From Nitrososphaerota archaeon (GTDB taxonomy: Archaea > Thermoproteota > Nitrososphaeria > Nitrososphaerales > Gagatemarchaeaceae): a stretch of 13,860 nt of DNA. The notes beneath the pieces are model-generated. The model ran no database searches, was not told where the DNA came from, and worked only from the letters and a program-made list of their open reading frames with translations. The stretch spans positions 1-13,860 of the forward strand of contig VBPQ01000001.1 of assembly GCA_005877185.1 (NCBI GenBank), in the 5' to 3' direction. Both the position numbers and the translations under genes were made by a program. Shown in pieces: positions 1 to 6,256 of the stretch. The number at the start of each line of letters is the position of its first letter. Within the stretch, counting starts at the first letter, position 1.

Positions 1-1914
1 CTTGATGATTCCCGTCCCTCTGTCCACCTCGACCATCGCCACGTGGGTGCCGAAGGGGAACGCGTTGCCGGGGGGCGCGTATGCGCAGTACTCGTAGAGG
101 GTTGCCTCCATCCCCGGCGGAAGGGCTTGAGGAGAGTAGGCCGTCTCGGCGACTTCCGTGAACGGCAGGCTCTTCGACGAAGTCGCAGAGAGGATCTTTC
201 CATCTCTGAAAATCATTCTGTCGCCCCTTAATCCCATCATCTTCGCCGCGATCTTGCTCATCTTCTCCCTGACCTTTCTGGAGGCCAGAAGGACGGCGCT
301 GCCGCCGACGACGGCGGAGCGGCTCCCTGCGGTTATCGTGCCCCAAGGAATTGCGGCTGTGTCGCCGTACAGGACCACTATGTCGTTCACGTCTATCCCG
401 AGCTCCTGTGCCACAATCTGTGCGAAGGGTGTCGAATGGCCCTGGCCATGAGGGTTGGTTCCGACGGTTACTGTCACTCTTCCATGCCGACTCACGGCCA
501 CGGACGCAGTCTGAGGAAAGTCAGGACCGAATCCGCATACCTCCACGTAGGTGACCACCCCAATGCCCACAAGCCTCCCCTTGGCCCTCGCCTCCCTCTG
601 GAAGTCGCGAAGCTCGTCATACCTCGAGAGTTCGAGTGCCCTCCTCATGTTGCCCTCGTAGTCACCGCTGTCGTAGGTGTGGCCCCCGGCCGACTTGTAG
701 GGGAATTTGCTCTTGGGTATGTAGTTCTTCAGCCTGACCTTGACGGGGTCCAGCTTGAGTCTCCGTGAGATCACATCCACAGTCCTCTCTATCAGGTAGG
801 TGGCTTCGGGCCTTCCAGCTCCCCTGTATGCCCCGATGGGAGGTTCGTTAGTAAAGACGGTCACAGCCTCGGCCTTGAACGCCGGGATGTCGTAGACGCC
901 GGGGGCCATCCCGATTGTAATGTCGGGCATGGAGAAGTCCCAGGCGCTGTAGGCGCCCCCGTTGCAGATTATCTTTGCCTTCAGGCCCAGAATCCTGCCG
1001 TCTTTCCTGACGGCCGCCTCTATGAACTGCTTCTGCCCCCTGCCGTGGGAAGACGCAATCAGGTTCTCCCCCCTGGTCTCGATCCATTTGACGGGCTTAC
1101 CGAGTTTCATGGCCGCGAAGCAGACCGCGGCATATTCTGGGAAGACCGCTGCCTTCTGACCGAAGCCGCCGCCCATGTCGGGCGCGACGATTCTGACCTT
1201 GGTCTCCGGTAGCTTCAGTATGCCGGCGATCTCCTCTCGGGCATCGTGAGGAGCCTGTGTGGAGAGCCACACAGTGAGGAACCCTGAAGCTTCTTCGTAC
1301 GCCGCTATCACATTTCGCGGCTCCATCGGGACGGCCGAAAGCCTGGGGAATTCCTGCTGTAGCTTGATGACGTGGTCTGCCTCCCTGAACGCCTTTGCCA
1401 CGTCGCCGGACGACTTCGTCGACCTGTACCCTATGTTGTCATTGAGATACTCGTGCACCCTGGGCGAGTCCGGGCTGGCCGCCCTCTCCATGTCGACGAC
1501 GGCGGGGAGGGCCTCGTAGTCCACCTGGACAAGCTCCGCTGCGTCCTCGGCTGAGTACACATCGTCGGCGACGACGAGCGCGACGGCTTCGCCAGCGAAG
1601 TTGACTTCTTCAACGGGGAAGACGGGTCTGTCGGTGGGCTTCGTGTCCCCCCACTCTCCGACGGCTGGCATCTTGTTGACCCGGTTGAGCAAATCCTGCC
1701 CGGTGAGCACCAGTCTCACGGCGGGCTGCTTCAAAGCCTCCGTTACATCGACCCGCTTTATACGGGCGTGTGCGTAGAGGCTCCTGACGAAGACCGAATG
1801 AAGCATTTCTGGGAGAGTGATGTCGTCTGCGAAGAGGCCGGTTCCGGTTATGAACTTGGGGTCCTCGACCCTCTTCAGAGGCTGGCCGAGGACGGGGGTC
1901 TCCTCCTTCACCAC
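1..1914 (-). CDS. Molybdopterin-binding large subunit of a CO/xanthine dehydrogenase-family hydroxylase (partial, C-terminus off the left edge)
   Basis: An uninterrupted minus-strand frame reads 638 codons to the window edge, so about 140 residues including the C-terminal catalytic Glu region are missing (family about 770-800 aa). Visible motifs: an N-terminal GQPLKRVEDPKFITG, the MoCo-binding GGGFGQK, then the active-site loop AYRGAGR (about bases 815-835), and later GQGHSTPFAQIVAQELG. The AYRGAGR loop is the form II type. Form I CO dehydrogenases carry AYxCSFR, whose Cys binds the Mo-Cu centre, so CO oxidation is not supported; an aldehyde, purine or other N-heterocycle substrate is equally possible. 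It would pair with the divergent FAD and Fe-S subunits to form a cytosolic L-M-S complex. The GTG start at 1914 is my choice. GTG 1911 and TTG 1932 are in frame, and TTG 1932 sits about 33 bases from an AT-rich promoter-like stretch, so it could be the true start. Family call is firm; substrate unknown. Confidence 0.93.
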   Translation of the reverse strand, partial: MVKEETPVLGQPLKRVEDPKFITGTGLFADDITLPEMLHSVFVRSLYAHARIKRVDVTEALKQPAVRLVLTGQDLLNRVNKMPAVGEWGDTKPTDRPVFPVEEVNFAGEAVALVVADDVYSAEDAAELVQVDYEALPAVVDMERAASPDSPRVHEYLNDNIGYRSTKSSGDVAKAFREADHVIKLQQEFPRLSAVPMEPRNVIAAYEEASGFLTVWLSTQAPHDAREEIAGILKLPETKVRIVAPDMGGGFGQKAAVFPEYAAVCFAAMKLGKPVKWIETRGENLIASSHGRGQKQFIEAAVRKDGRILGLKAKIICNGGAYSAWDFSMPDITIGMAPGVYDIPAFKAEAVTVFTNEPPIGAYRGAGRPEATYLIERTVDVISRRLKLDPVKVRLKNYIPKSKFPYKSAGGHTYDSGDYEGNMRRALELSRYDELRDFQREARAKGRLVGIGVVTYVEVCGFGPDFPQTASVAVSRHGRVTVTVGTNPHGQGHSTPFAQIVAQELGIDVNDIVVLYGDTAAIPWGTITAGSRSAVVGGSAVLLASRKVREKMSKIAAKMMGLRGDRMIFRDGKILSATSSKSLPFTEVAETAYSPQALPPGMEATLYEYCAYAPPGNAFPFGTHVAMVEVDRGTGIIK

Positions 1915-1960
1915 GGCCTGAACGGAAGGCAATGCGTCAAACCTGCCGAACTCGATAGGT

Positions 1961-1970
1961 AAAGATTTTA
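1961..1970. promoter_or_regulatory. Shared AT-rich TATA-like stretch between the divergent hydroxylase genes
   Basis: The stretch AAAGATTTTA is the only AT-rich block in the gap between the large subunit (minus) and the FAD subunit (plus). Its centre is about 31 bases before the ATG at 1997 and about 33 bases before the minus-strand TTG at 1932. That spacing suits leaderless or short-leader archaeal transcripts in both directions. No operator repeat was seen. Confidence 0.4.
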
Positions 1971-1996
1971 CTGAAGTCGCGAGGCCCCGAAAGCGG

Positions 1997-2866
1997 ATGA
2001 ACCCCAAGCCCTTCGAATACCATGCGCCGAAATCAGTCGCTGAGGCTTCATCGCTCGCGGAGAAGTATGGGACGGATGCGAAGTTCCTGGCTGGTGGGCA
2101 GAGTCTTATCCCGCTGATGAAGCTGAGGTTACTGTCCCCCTCTCATCTGATTGACCTCGGGAGGATTCCAGGCCTGTCGTATATCAGGGACGAAGGGCAC
2201 GACCTTGCGATCGGCGCCTTGGTGAGAATGGGCGAGATAGCCCGCTCTGACCTGGTCAGGAGGCATTGCCCAATCCTGAGCCAATGCGCCCACCAGATTG
2301 CCGACCCACTCGTCCGTAACATGGGCACCATCGGGGGTAATCTGTCTCACGCCGACCCGACAAACGATATGCCTGCGGTCATGGTGGCGGCGGGCGCCAG
2401 CATCGTGGCCGCTTCTGGCGGAGGAAGCAGGGTCATTCCTGCGGGAGACTTCTTTGTGGACACGTTTACCACCGCGCTGAAGGGAACGGAGGTACTCGTC
2501 GAAGTGAAAGTACCGATTGGGCCGACTAGACGAGGAGCGTATTTGAAACTGGAGAGGCAGGCAGGCGACTTCGGAATCGTCGGAGTCGCGGCGGTACTGG
2601 AGATGTCTTCGGATGGCAGATGCGCAGCGGCTGGGATAGCCCTCACAGGCGTGGGCCCGACGGTGGTGAAGGCGGCGAGAGCAGGTGAGATTCTGAAAGG
2701 AGCGAAGCCGGACAAGAACGTCATCGACCGGGCCTCGAGGGCGGCAGCTGAGGAGGCCCAGCCCTCCGGGGACCTTAGAGGCTCGGCCGAGTATAAACGC
2801 GCGATGGTGGAAACCATGACCGCGCGGGCGATCCAAGCGGCGGTGAGAAGGCAGGCAGAAAGATGA
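1997..2866 (+). CDS. FAD-binding medium subunit of the CO/xanthine dehydrogenase-family hydroxylase
   Basis: The 289-residue protein has the length and order of a CoxM/CutB-type subunit. It has an N-terminal FAD_binding_5 domain with the flavin-phosphate motif AGGQSLIP (residues 32-39) and TIGGNLSHADP (111-121). A CO dehydrogenase flavoprotein C-terminal domain follows from about residue 175. In this family the subunit takes electrons from the [2Fe-2S] subunit and passes them to an acceptor. The ATG at 1997 gives the typical start with a PFEYHAPKSVAEA-like segment. The stop overlaps the next gene by 4 bases (ATGA at 2863-2866), indicating translational coupling with the Fe-S subunit. The catalytic subunit is divergent rather than downstream, which is less common than a contiguous M-S-L operon. 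Confidence 0.95.
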   Translation: MNPKPFEYHAPKSVAEASSLAEKYGTDAKFLAGGQSLIPLMKLRLLSPSHLIDLGRIPGLSYIRDEGHDLAIGALVRMGEIARSDLVRRHCPILSQCAHQIADPLVRNMGTIGGNLSHADPTNDMPAVMVAAGASIVAASGGGSRVIPAGDFFVDTFTTALKGTEVLVEVKVPIGPTRRGAYLKLERQAGDFGIVGVAAVLEMSSDGRCAAAGIALTGVGPTVVKAARAGEILKGAKPDKNVIDRASRAAAEEAQPSGDLRGSAEYKRAMVETMTARAIQAAVRRQAER

Positions 2867-3366
2867 CCAAGGTCCGGGTATCCATGGAGGTCAACGAGCA
2901 GATGAGAGACGCCCAGATTGAGCCGAGGATGCTTCTCGTCAGCTTCCTGAGGGAGGAGCTGGGCCTTACGGGGACGCATGTCGGCTGCGAAACGACAAAC
3001 TGCGGTGCCTGCACGGTCTTGCTCGACGGTCGGGGCGTGAAGTCGTGTACGGTCCTAGCCCTACAGGCAGAAGGAAAGAAGGTGACTACGATCGAGGGGA
3101 TAGGAACGGCGGAGAATCTCAACCCCATCCAGCTTGCATTCTGGGAGAAGCACGGACTGCAGTGCGGGTTCTGCACTCCAGGGATGATACTGGCCTCCTA
3201 CGAGCTTCTAGAAGTCGACCCGGACCCGGACGAGAAGGCGATCAGGGAAGCACTCTCGGGCAACCTCTGTAGGTGCACTGGATATGTGAACATAATCAAA
3301 TCTGTGAAGTATGCGGCGAAACTGCGGAAGAAGGGCGTGCGCGGCATGAAAAAGGGAGCGGCCTGA
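2863..3366 (+). CDS. [2Fe-2S] small subunit of the CO/xanthine dehydrogenase-family hydroxylase
   Basis: The 167-residue protein has both iron-sulfur domains of CoxS/CutC-type subunits. The N-terminal plant-ferredoxin-type cluster uses C42, C47, C50 (GCETTNCGAC) and C62. The C-terminal four-helix cluster domain has CGFC (C101, C104) and CRC (C136, C138) in the context GNLCRCTGYVNI. It would carry electrons from the molybdenum site to the FAD subunit. The ATG overlaps the stop of the FAD subunit by 4 bases. The C-terminus has a short basic tail rich in Lys/Arg after the last helix. All eight cluster cysteines are present, so the subunit looks functional. Confidence 0.95.
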   Translation: MTKVRVSMEVNEQMRDAQIEPRMLLVSFLREELGLTGTHVGCETTNCGACTVLLDGRGVKSCTVLALQAEGKKVTTIEGIGTAENLNPIQLAFWEKHGLQCGFCTPGMILASYELLEVDPDPDEKAIREALSGNLCRCTGYVNIIKSVKYAAKLRKKGVRGMKKGAA

Positions 3367-3416
3367 CGTTCTGTCGCATCTGGCAGGCGTACCTACTTTC
3401 GCGAGCTAAGATCCAC

Positions 3417-3776
3417 TCAAGCCGGGTTTTGTTGGGGGACGGTCGCTTGTGAGACTTCAGGTTTCGGGGTCGGCTGTCCCGAGATGATAGCCGCGGCCCG
3501 CTTGCCTAGGTCTGTTATCACGTACCTGCTCGGTTCGCCGAAAAGGTCCGTCTTGTAAGTCACGAAACCGAGAGACAGAAGTTGTCTTATGGCCCAAATC
3601 GCCAGCCAGCCTGAGTCGTTCCCGAGCACTTGGCCAACCTCCGGATTGCTCAGTCCCTCGCTGCTCTCGGCTACTGCCTTCAGGAGTGTGGAGAGCTGAG
3701 GGGAACGGGACACCTTCCTGAGCGTCCGTCGCTGCATCTTCGGGTCCGTCGGCCAGACCCAGATCCCCCCCTTCAC
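3417..3776 (-). CDS. Small winged-helix-like protein, possible transcription regulator
   Basis: A 119-residue protein (GTG start) that I do not recognise as a named family. Residues 26-90 read like a winged helix: a helix (SPQLSTLLKAVAES), a second helix pair containing SNPEVGQVLG, a recognition-like helix (LAIWAIRQLLSLGFV), and a beta-wing ending in SRYVITDLGKRAA, which resembles MarR/ArsR-type domains. The last 20 residues are Pro/Gln-rich and probably disordered. A TATA-like GTTTAT (minus strand, about 3803-3808) lies about 29 bases before GTG 3776. ATG 3737 is an alternative start giving 106 residues. It is divergent from the coiled-coil gene, with an inverted repeat between them that it might bind. 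Coding status is fairly sure; DNA binding is inferred. Confidence 0.65.
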   Translation of the reverse strand: MKGGIWVWPTDPKMQRRTLRKVSRSPQLSTLLKAVAESSEGLSNPEVGQVLGNDSGWLAIWAIRQLLSLGFVTYKTDLFGEPSRYVITDLGKRAAAIISGQPTPKPEVSQATVPQQNPA

Positions 3777-3842
3777 GTCGGGTGTCGGCGAATTCCTCGT
3801 TCATAAACGCTCTCCGGTTCGGGGCGAATCACATGGATTGAA

Positions 3843-3862
3843 TCACTTTTACGATTAAGTGA
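3843..3862. promoter_or_regulatory. Inverted repeat TCACTT-N8-AAGTGA in a divergent intergenic region
   Basis: TCACTT (3843-3848) and AAGTGA (3857-3862) form a perfect 6-bp dyad with an 8-base AT-rich spacer containing TTTTACGATT. It lies between the winged-helix-like gene (minus) and the coiled-coil gene (plus), where a regulator would bind. Only one copy is visible, so an operator role is speculative. Confidence 0.3.
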
Positions 3863-3918
3863 ATTGTTTTGCGTCTGTCTGGAGAAAAGAACGGGCGGCG
3901 CTCGGTGCCTTGGTTCCG

Positions 3919-4194
3919 ATGGAAACCGTGACAGAGTACGCAGACCGCAAGACGGAGCTCGAGGGGAAGATAGGGTCTCTGGAGACTGAACGCAACTCGC
4001 TTCTCGGCGATATCGCCACGCTCAAGGAGAGGATATCGACGCTGGAGCTGGAGAAGGCGGTGAATACGCTGGAAGGTGAGGTCCAGGCGCTCAGGACTGA
4101 GAAGGCCGTTCTGGAAGAGAAAGCAGCGAAATTCAGTGAAGAGACATTCGAAGTGGAATCTCAGGGGTCCGAAGGTCCAGATCTAACTAACTAA
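3919..4194 (+). CDS. Short coiled-coil protein of unknown function
   Basis: A 91-residue protein from ATG 3919 (METVTEYADRKTELEGKIGS...). Residues about 8-75 are a heptad-patterned coiled coil (repeated LETE, LEKA, LEGEVQALRTEKAVLEEK segments), followed by an acidic, polar tail. There is no membrane segment or catalytic motif. In-frame GTG 3859 and TTG 3910 are alternative starts; GTG 3859 would add 20 residues of different composition, and I judged it less likely. The gene ends inside a (CTAA)4 tract and abuts the convergent zinc-ribbon/coiled-coil gene with no intergenic base. The two coiled coils might interact, but that is only inference from the layout. Confidence 0.55.
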   Translation: METVTEYADRKTELEGKIGSLETERNSLLGDIATLKERISTLELEKAVNTLEGEVQALRTEKAVLEEKAAKFSEETFEVESQGSEGPDLTN

Positions 4195-4198
4195 CTAA
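4183..4198. repeat. (CTAA)4 tetranucleotide repeat holding stops in all six frames
   Basis: Four tandem CTAA units. Because the period is 4, TAA occurs in all three plus frames and TAG in all three minus frames. The plus-strand coiled-coil gene stops at 4192-4194 and the minus-strand zinc-ribbon gene stops at 4197-4195, so both use this tract as their terminus. Confidence 0.9.
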
Positions 4199-4620
4199 CG
4201 CAGTCTCAAGGCTTTCTGCTCGAGTTCTTCCCTCTCTTTTCTTAGGTACTTGACGTACGTCTCGAGCTCGTCGAATTTCGTCTCAAGCTGCTTGAGTTCG
4301 GTGTCTTTCTGAGCCTTTTCAAGGAAGGTCTGTAACCTCTCCTGCTCCTTCGCCATCGCCTGGACCCTCGATTTCAGTTCTTCGTTGTCAACCGTGACCG
4401 CCTTGAGCTCTTGCTGTATGCCACGGAGCTCTTCCGCCGCGACGATCAGGTAGTGCTGTCGGCTCAGGACGGCGGGGAACTTGGTCCCGCACTTGGAGCA
4501 GGTGTACATCCCGACCTTCCTTTCGGTCAAGCCGCGCTCTCCTTTGGCCGGCTCGACAATCACCGTGAAAAATCTGGAAGGCGCTTCCTCTTTGTTACCG
4601 CACTTCGGGCATGCAGGCAA
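4195..4620 (-). CDS. Zinc-ribbon protein with long C-terminal coiled coil
   Basis: A 141-residue protein. The N-terminal zinc ribbon uses CPKCGNK (C4, C7) and CSKCGTKF (about residues 41-44), separated by a beta-rich stretch (RFFTVIVEPAKGERGLTERKVGMY). From about residue 55 to the end it is a continuous Leu/Glu/Lys-rich coiled coil. The ribbon resembles those of TFIIS/RPB9-like and other archaeal zinc-ribbon proteins, but I do not assign a function. The start is TTG at 4620, with a TTAAAA box about 36 bases upstream (4654-4659). It is tail-to-tail with another small coiled-coil gene. A role as a transcription- or chromosome-associated adaptor is only a guess. Confidence 0.8.
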   Translation of the reverse strand: MPACPKCGNKEEAPSRFFTVIVEPAKGERGLTERKVGMYTCSKCGTKFPAVLSRQHYLIVAAEELRGIQQELKAVTVDNEELKSRVQAMAKEQERLQTFLEKAQKDTELKQLETKFDELETYVKYLRKEREELEQKALRLR

Positions 4621-4700
4621 AACTAGCGTCTCTCTCCGTTCTTTCTTGTTGTGTTAAAAGCTTCCTACTGCTAGTTCTGTTAACTCTTCTGTTCGTGCGA

Positions 4701-4708
4701 TTAAATAG
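4701..4708 (+). promoter_or_regulatory. TATA-like box ahead of the TnpB remnant
   Basis: TTAAATAG lies about 24 bases before the GTG at 4728 where TnpB-like coding begins. It fits an archaeal TATA box and may be the surviving tnpB promoter. Confidence 0.35.
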
Positions 4709-4727
4709 CTGTCACACATGAAACAAT

Positions 4728-5059
4728 GTGCGAACGGTCAAGACAGTCCAGTTCAGATACGTGGCTTCTGACGAACCAGTGTCCCTCTTCGAGGACTTCC
4801 GCCTTGTGCAACGATGCGATTAGGATCGCCCTCAAAAGGAAGCCGAGTGTGGTGTCCTTCCTGCGGGCAGAGCGAGGATAGGGACGTAATCGCCTCAAGA
4901 AACATGATGGCCGCACTGGTTCGTGCGGCTCGGCCATCCAGTGGAAGCCGTGAAGGAAACCTCGAAGGCAGGAGAAGGCGAGTAATCCCCGGAGCAGGTG
5001 GATGGAAGTTAGCGCCGGCGATTGGGCCGAGGAGTCAACAGAACCCTACTGCTCTCTGA
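4728..5059 (+). pseudogene. Decayed IS200/IS605-family tnpB, with N- and C-terminal ends kept and the middle deleted
   Basis: Three reading frames must be joined to read it. Frame 1 from GTG 4728 gives a TnpB N-terminus (VRTVKTVQFRYVASDEPV, SLFEDFRL). A +1 shift near 4804 continues as LCNDAIRIALKRKP. A second shift near 4845 enters the C-terminal zinc-ribbon/RuvC III part, VWCPSCGQSEDRDVIASRN, read to TGA 5059. The frame-1 stop is at 4821 and the frame-2 stop at 4879. Intact TnpB is about 370-420 residues. Here the wedge domain, RuvC I and RuvC II are gone, leaving only the last catalytic Asp (in EDRDVIASRN), so no nuclease can be made. The 3' end runs 14 bases into the convergent UPF0147 gene. 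The TnpB assignment is by sequence pattern from memory. Confidence 0.8.
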
Positions 5060-5342
5060 TAGATTCGAGTTCTGAGACAGCGGACCATAGCGTAACTCTG
5101 GCGAAAGAGGGCATGTTCGGGTCTTGCGCGACTTCGTCGAGCAGGCTTATCGCGTTGGCAGCCCTAACGGCGAGGCTCTGCTTCGGGTCCTGGAGCATCA
5201 AGATCGAGTCTTTGACTATCTTCCGAATGTTCCTCGGCGTTATGTTCGAGTCGGCTATCTGCTGGAGCGTCGTGGTTGCCTTGACCAGCTTCGCGTCGTT
5301 TTCCTGCTGTTTCTTGATCTTGGTACTCGTAGTCTTGATCAC
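5046..5342 (-). CDS. UPF0147 family protein
   Basis: A 98-residue protein from GTG 5342. It has the helical UPF0147 core (about residues 15-95): a segment with QQIADSNITPRNIRKIVK, then SLAVRAANAISLLDEV and AQDPNMPSFARVTLWSAV. The family is archaeal, small and of unknown function. A TTG at 5408 would add 22 residues (MVPTTEKHISRLKEARKEGTTT). I prefer 5342 because the family is about 85-100 residues, a CTAAAG box lies about 30 bases upstream, and the TTG sits inside a perfect hairpin at 5404-5419 next to transposon debris. A decayed tnpB lies on each side, and the gene converges with the one at its 3' end. Confidence 0.85.
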   Translation of the reverse strand: MIKTTSTKIKKQQENDAKLVKATTTLQQIADSNITPRNIRKIVKDSILMLQDPKQSLAVRAANAISLLDEVAQDPNMPSFARVTLWSAVSELESIREQ

Positions 5343-5403
5343 CGTGGTCGTGCCTTCCTTCCTCGCTTCCTTTAGACGGGATATGTGCTTTTCTGTCGTC
5401 GGG

Positions 5404-5419
5404 ACCAAACTGATTTGGT
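5404..5419. repeat. Perfect hairpin ACCAAA-CTGA-TTTGGT, possible IS200/IS605 end remnant
   Basis: A 6-bp perfect stem with a 4-base loop sits just past the 3' side of the minus-strand tnpB remnant and just upstream of the preferred UPF0147 start. IS200/IS605 elements carry hairpins near their ends, so it may mark the old right end. It could also be a chance palindrome. Confidence 0.35.
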
Positions 5420-5496
5420 TCTGATAACACTTCGGGCTTGACCCTGAGTCACCTTCCCGCCATCTGCTCGGAGGATTGGAGTCATCGTCGTCGTCT

Positions 5497-5771
5497 CGTT
5501 TCCCTTCACAGCTTCTTTTCGCACCTCTGGGGGCCGTCGGGAGTGAACCTCCCTTCGGTAGTTCCGCAGTATCCCTGCGGCCCTACTGATAGCCGTGAGG
5601 CGATAGCAGGTCGGAACCGGAGAGCTGGTGGTACGCTTTTATGCAGAGAGACTTCATCGAAGTCACATTCTCCCTGAGCCCTATCCTGATGCAGTGGTTC
5701 ACCATGCAGCGGAAATTCTCGAGGAGTGAGAGGGTCTCCTCGGTCGGGCGATAATTCTGCCTGACTACCTT
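5497..5771 (-). pseudogene. Decayed N-terminal part of a second, different tnpB
   Basis: Reading the minus strand from 5771 gives a TnpB-type N-terminus: KVVRQNYRPTEETLSLLENF, followed by a MVNHCIRIGL-like segment, then SLCIKAYHQLSGSDLL, reaching a stop at 5585. A frameshift at about 5605 restores YRLTAISRAAGILRNYRR, the expected next TnpB segment, and the match fades near 5500. The codon before KVV is TAA where a start is expected, so initiation is lost as well. Everything after the N-terminal domain, including all RuvC motifs, is missing. The sequence differs from the remnant at 4728-5059, so this is a separate insertion lineage, not two halves of one gene. The hairpins visible in this stretch are explained by the coding sequence. 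Confidence 0.7.
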
Positions 5772-5847
5772 TTACAGCCTGCAAGTCGTCAGAGAACTCC
5801 GGCTACGCCTTTAAGCTCTCATGCCCCGAAGAATTACCAGAAACCGG

Positions 5848-5856
5848 TTTTAATAA
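5848..5856 (+). promoter_or_regulatory. TATA box of the UPF0148 gene
   Basis: TTTTAATAA is centred about 28 bases before the in-frame TTG at 5880. The spacing supports a leaderless transcript starting at that TTG. Confidence 0.55.
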
Positions 5857-5879
5857 CTGCGGGGTTGGTGCTGATTCGC

Positions 5880-6218
5880 TTGAATAGAGCTTCAAAGGAG
5901 AAGATGCAGCTCACGGTTGAACTCGTTCGACGGGGCGCAACCCTCCTAAAGGAACCTTGTACAGTTTGTGGCGGTGTCCAAGTAAGGTACCATGGGAAGG
6001 TCATCTGCACGAATCACGACGACCTCTCAGGAGTCCTCACCACCGAGGAGGTCACGTATGAGGCTGTGGCCTCGTCTCTCCGTACGCTTCTACTCTCGAA
6101 GGCGAGGGAAGCTGCTGACCTGCTGGAAAAGGAGCGGGACACTCTCAAGCAGGACCAGCTGGTCTCGCTCATCTCGAAGTATGTGGAGTTACTCCAAAAG
6201 CTACCCGAGCATCGCTGA
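5880..6218 (+). CDS. UPF0148 / Sjogren's-syndrome autoantigen p27-type zinc protein
   Basis: A 112-residue protein. The N-terminal part, LVRRGATLLKEPCTVCGG, followed by VRYHGKVICTNHDD, is the hallmark of the archaeal UPF0148/Auto_anti-p27 family: C27, C30 and C43, with H46 or a nearby residue as the probable fourth zinc ligand (the usual second CxxC is not intact). The remainder is helical and charged (LLSKAREAADLLEKERDTLK). TTG 5880 is preferred because of the TATA box 28 bases upstream; TTG 5865 and ATG 5904 are in-frame alternatives. The molecular role of the family is not known. A separate promoter lies between it and the peroxiredoxin gene. Confidence 0.82.
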   Translation: MNRASKEKMQLTVELVRRGATLLKEPCTVCGGVQVRYHGKVICTNHDDLSGVLTTEEVTYEAVASSLRTLLLSKAREAADLLEKERDTLKQDQLVSLISKYVELLQKLPEHR

Positions 6219-6226
6219 GGTACACC

Positions 6227-6234
6227 TTAAATGA
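6227..6234 (+). promoter_or_regulatory. TATA box of the peroxiredoxin gene
   Basis: CTTAAATG is centred about 26 bases before the ATG at 6257, the standard archaeal TATA-to-start distance for a leaderless message. Confidence 0.55.
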
Positions 6235-6256
6235 GTGACGGAGGGAGTATTGCATC

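Noticed and set aside
2129..2836. A 235-codon minus-strand frame opposite the FAD subunit gene
   Set aside because: It is an antisense shadow of a GC-rich gene with clear family motifs on the plus strand.
1..3366. Calling the hydroxylase an aerobic CO dehydrogenase (coxL/M/S)
   Set aside because: The active-site loop is AYRGAGR, without the Cys of the Mo-Cu enzymes, so only family membership is supported.
3457..3804. A 115-codon minus-strand frame beginning at ATG 3804
   Set aside because: It overlaps the winged-helix-like gene in another frame and reads as low-complexity Arg/Gly/Glu sequence without secondary-structure logic.
5539..5610. A run of stable hairpins (GGGAG/CTCCC, CCGCAG/CTGCGG inside CGGTAG/CTACTG, GCC-GTGA-GGC) suggesting a structured non-coding RNA such as RNase P or SRP RNA
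   Set aside because: The minus strand of the same stretch reads as TnpB sequence (TAISRAAGILRNYRR), which explains the base pattern. No conserved RNase P or SRP core motif was found.
5641..5754. A 37-codon plus-strand frame starting MQRDFIEVTFSLSPILMQWF
   Set aside because: It is the complement of the minus-strand tnpB relic and has no promoter at the right distance.
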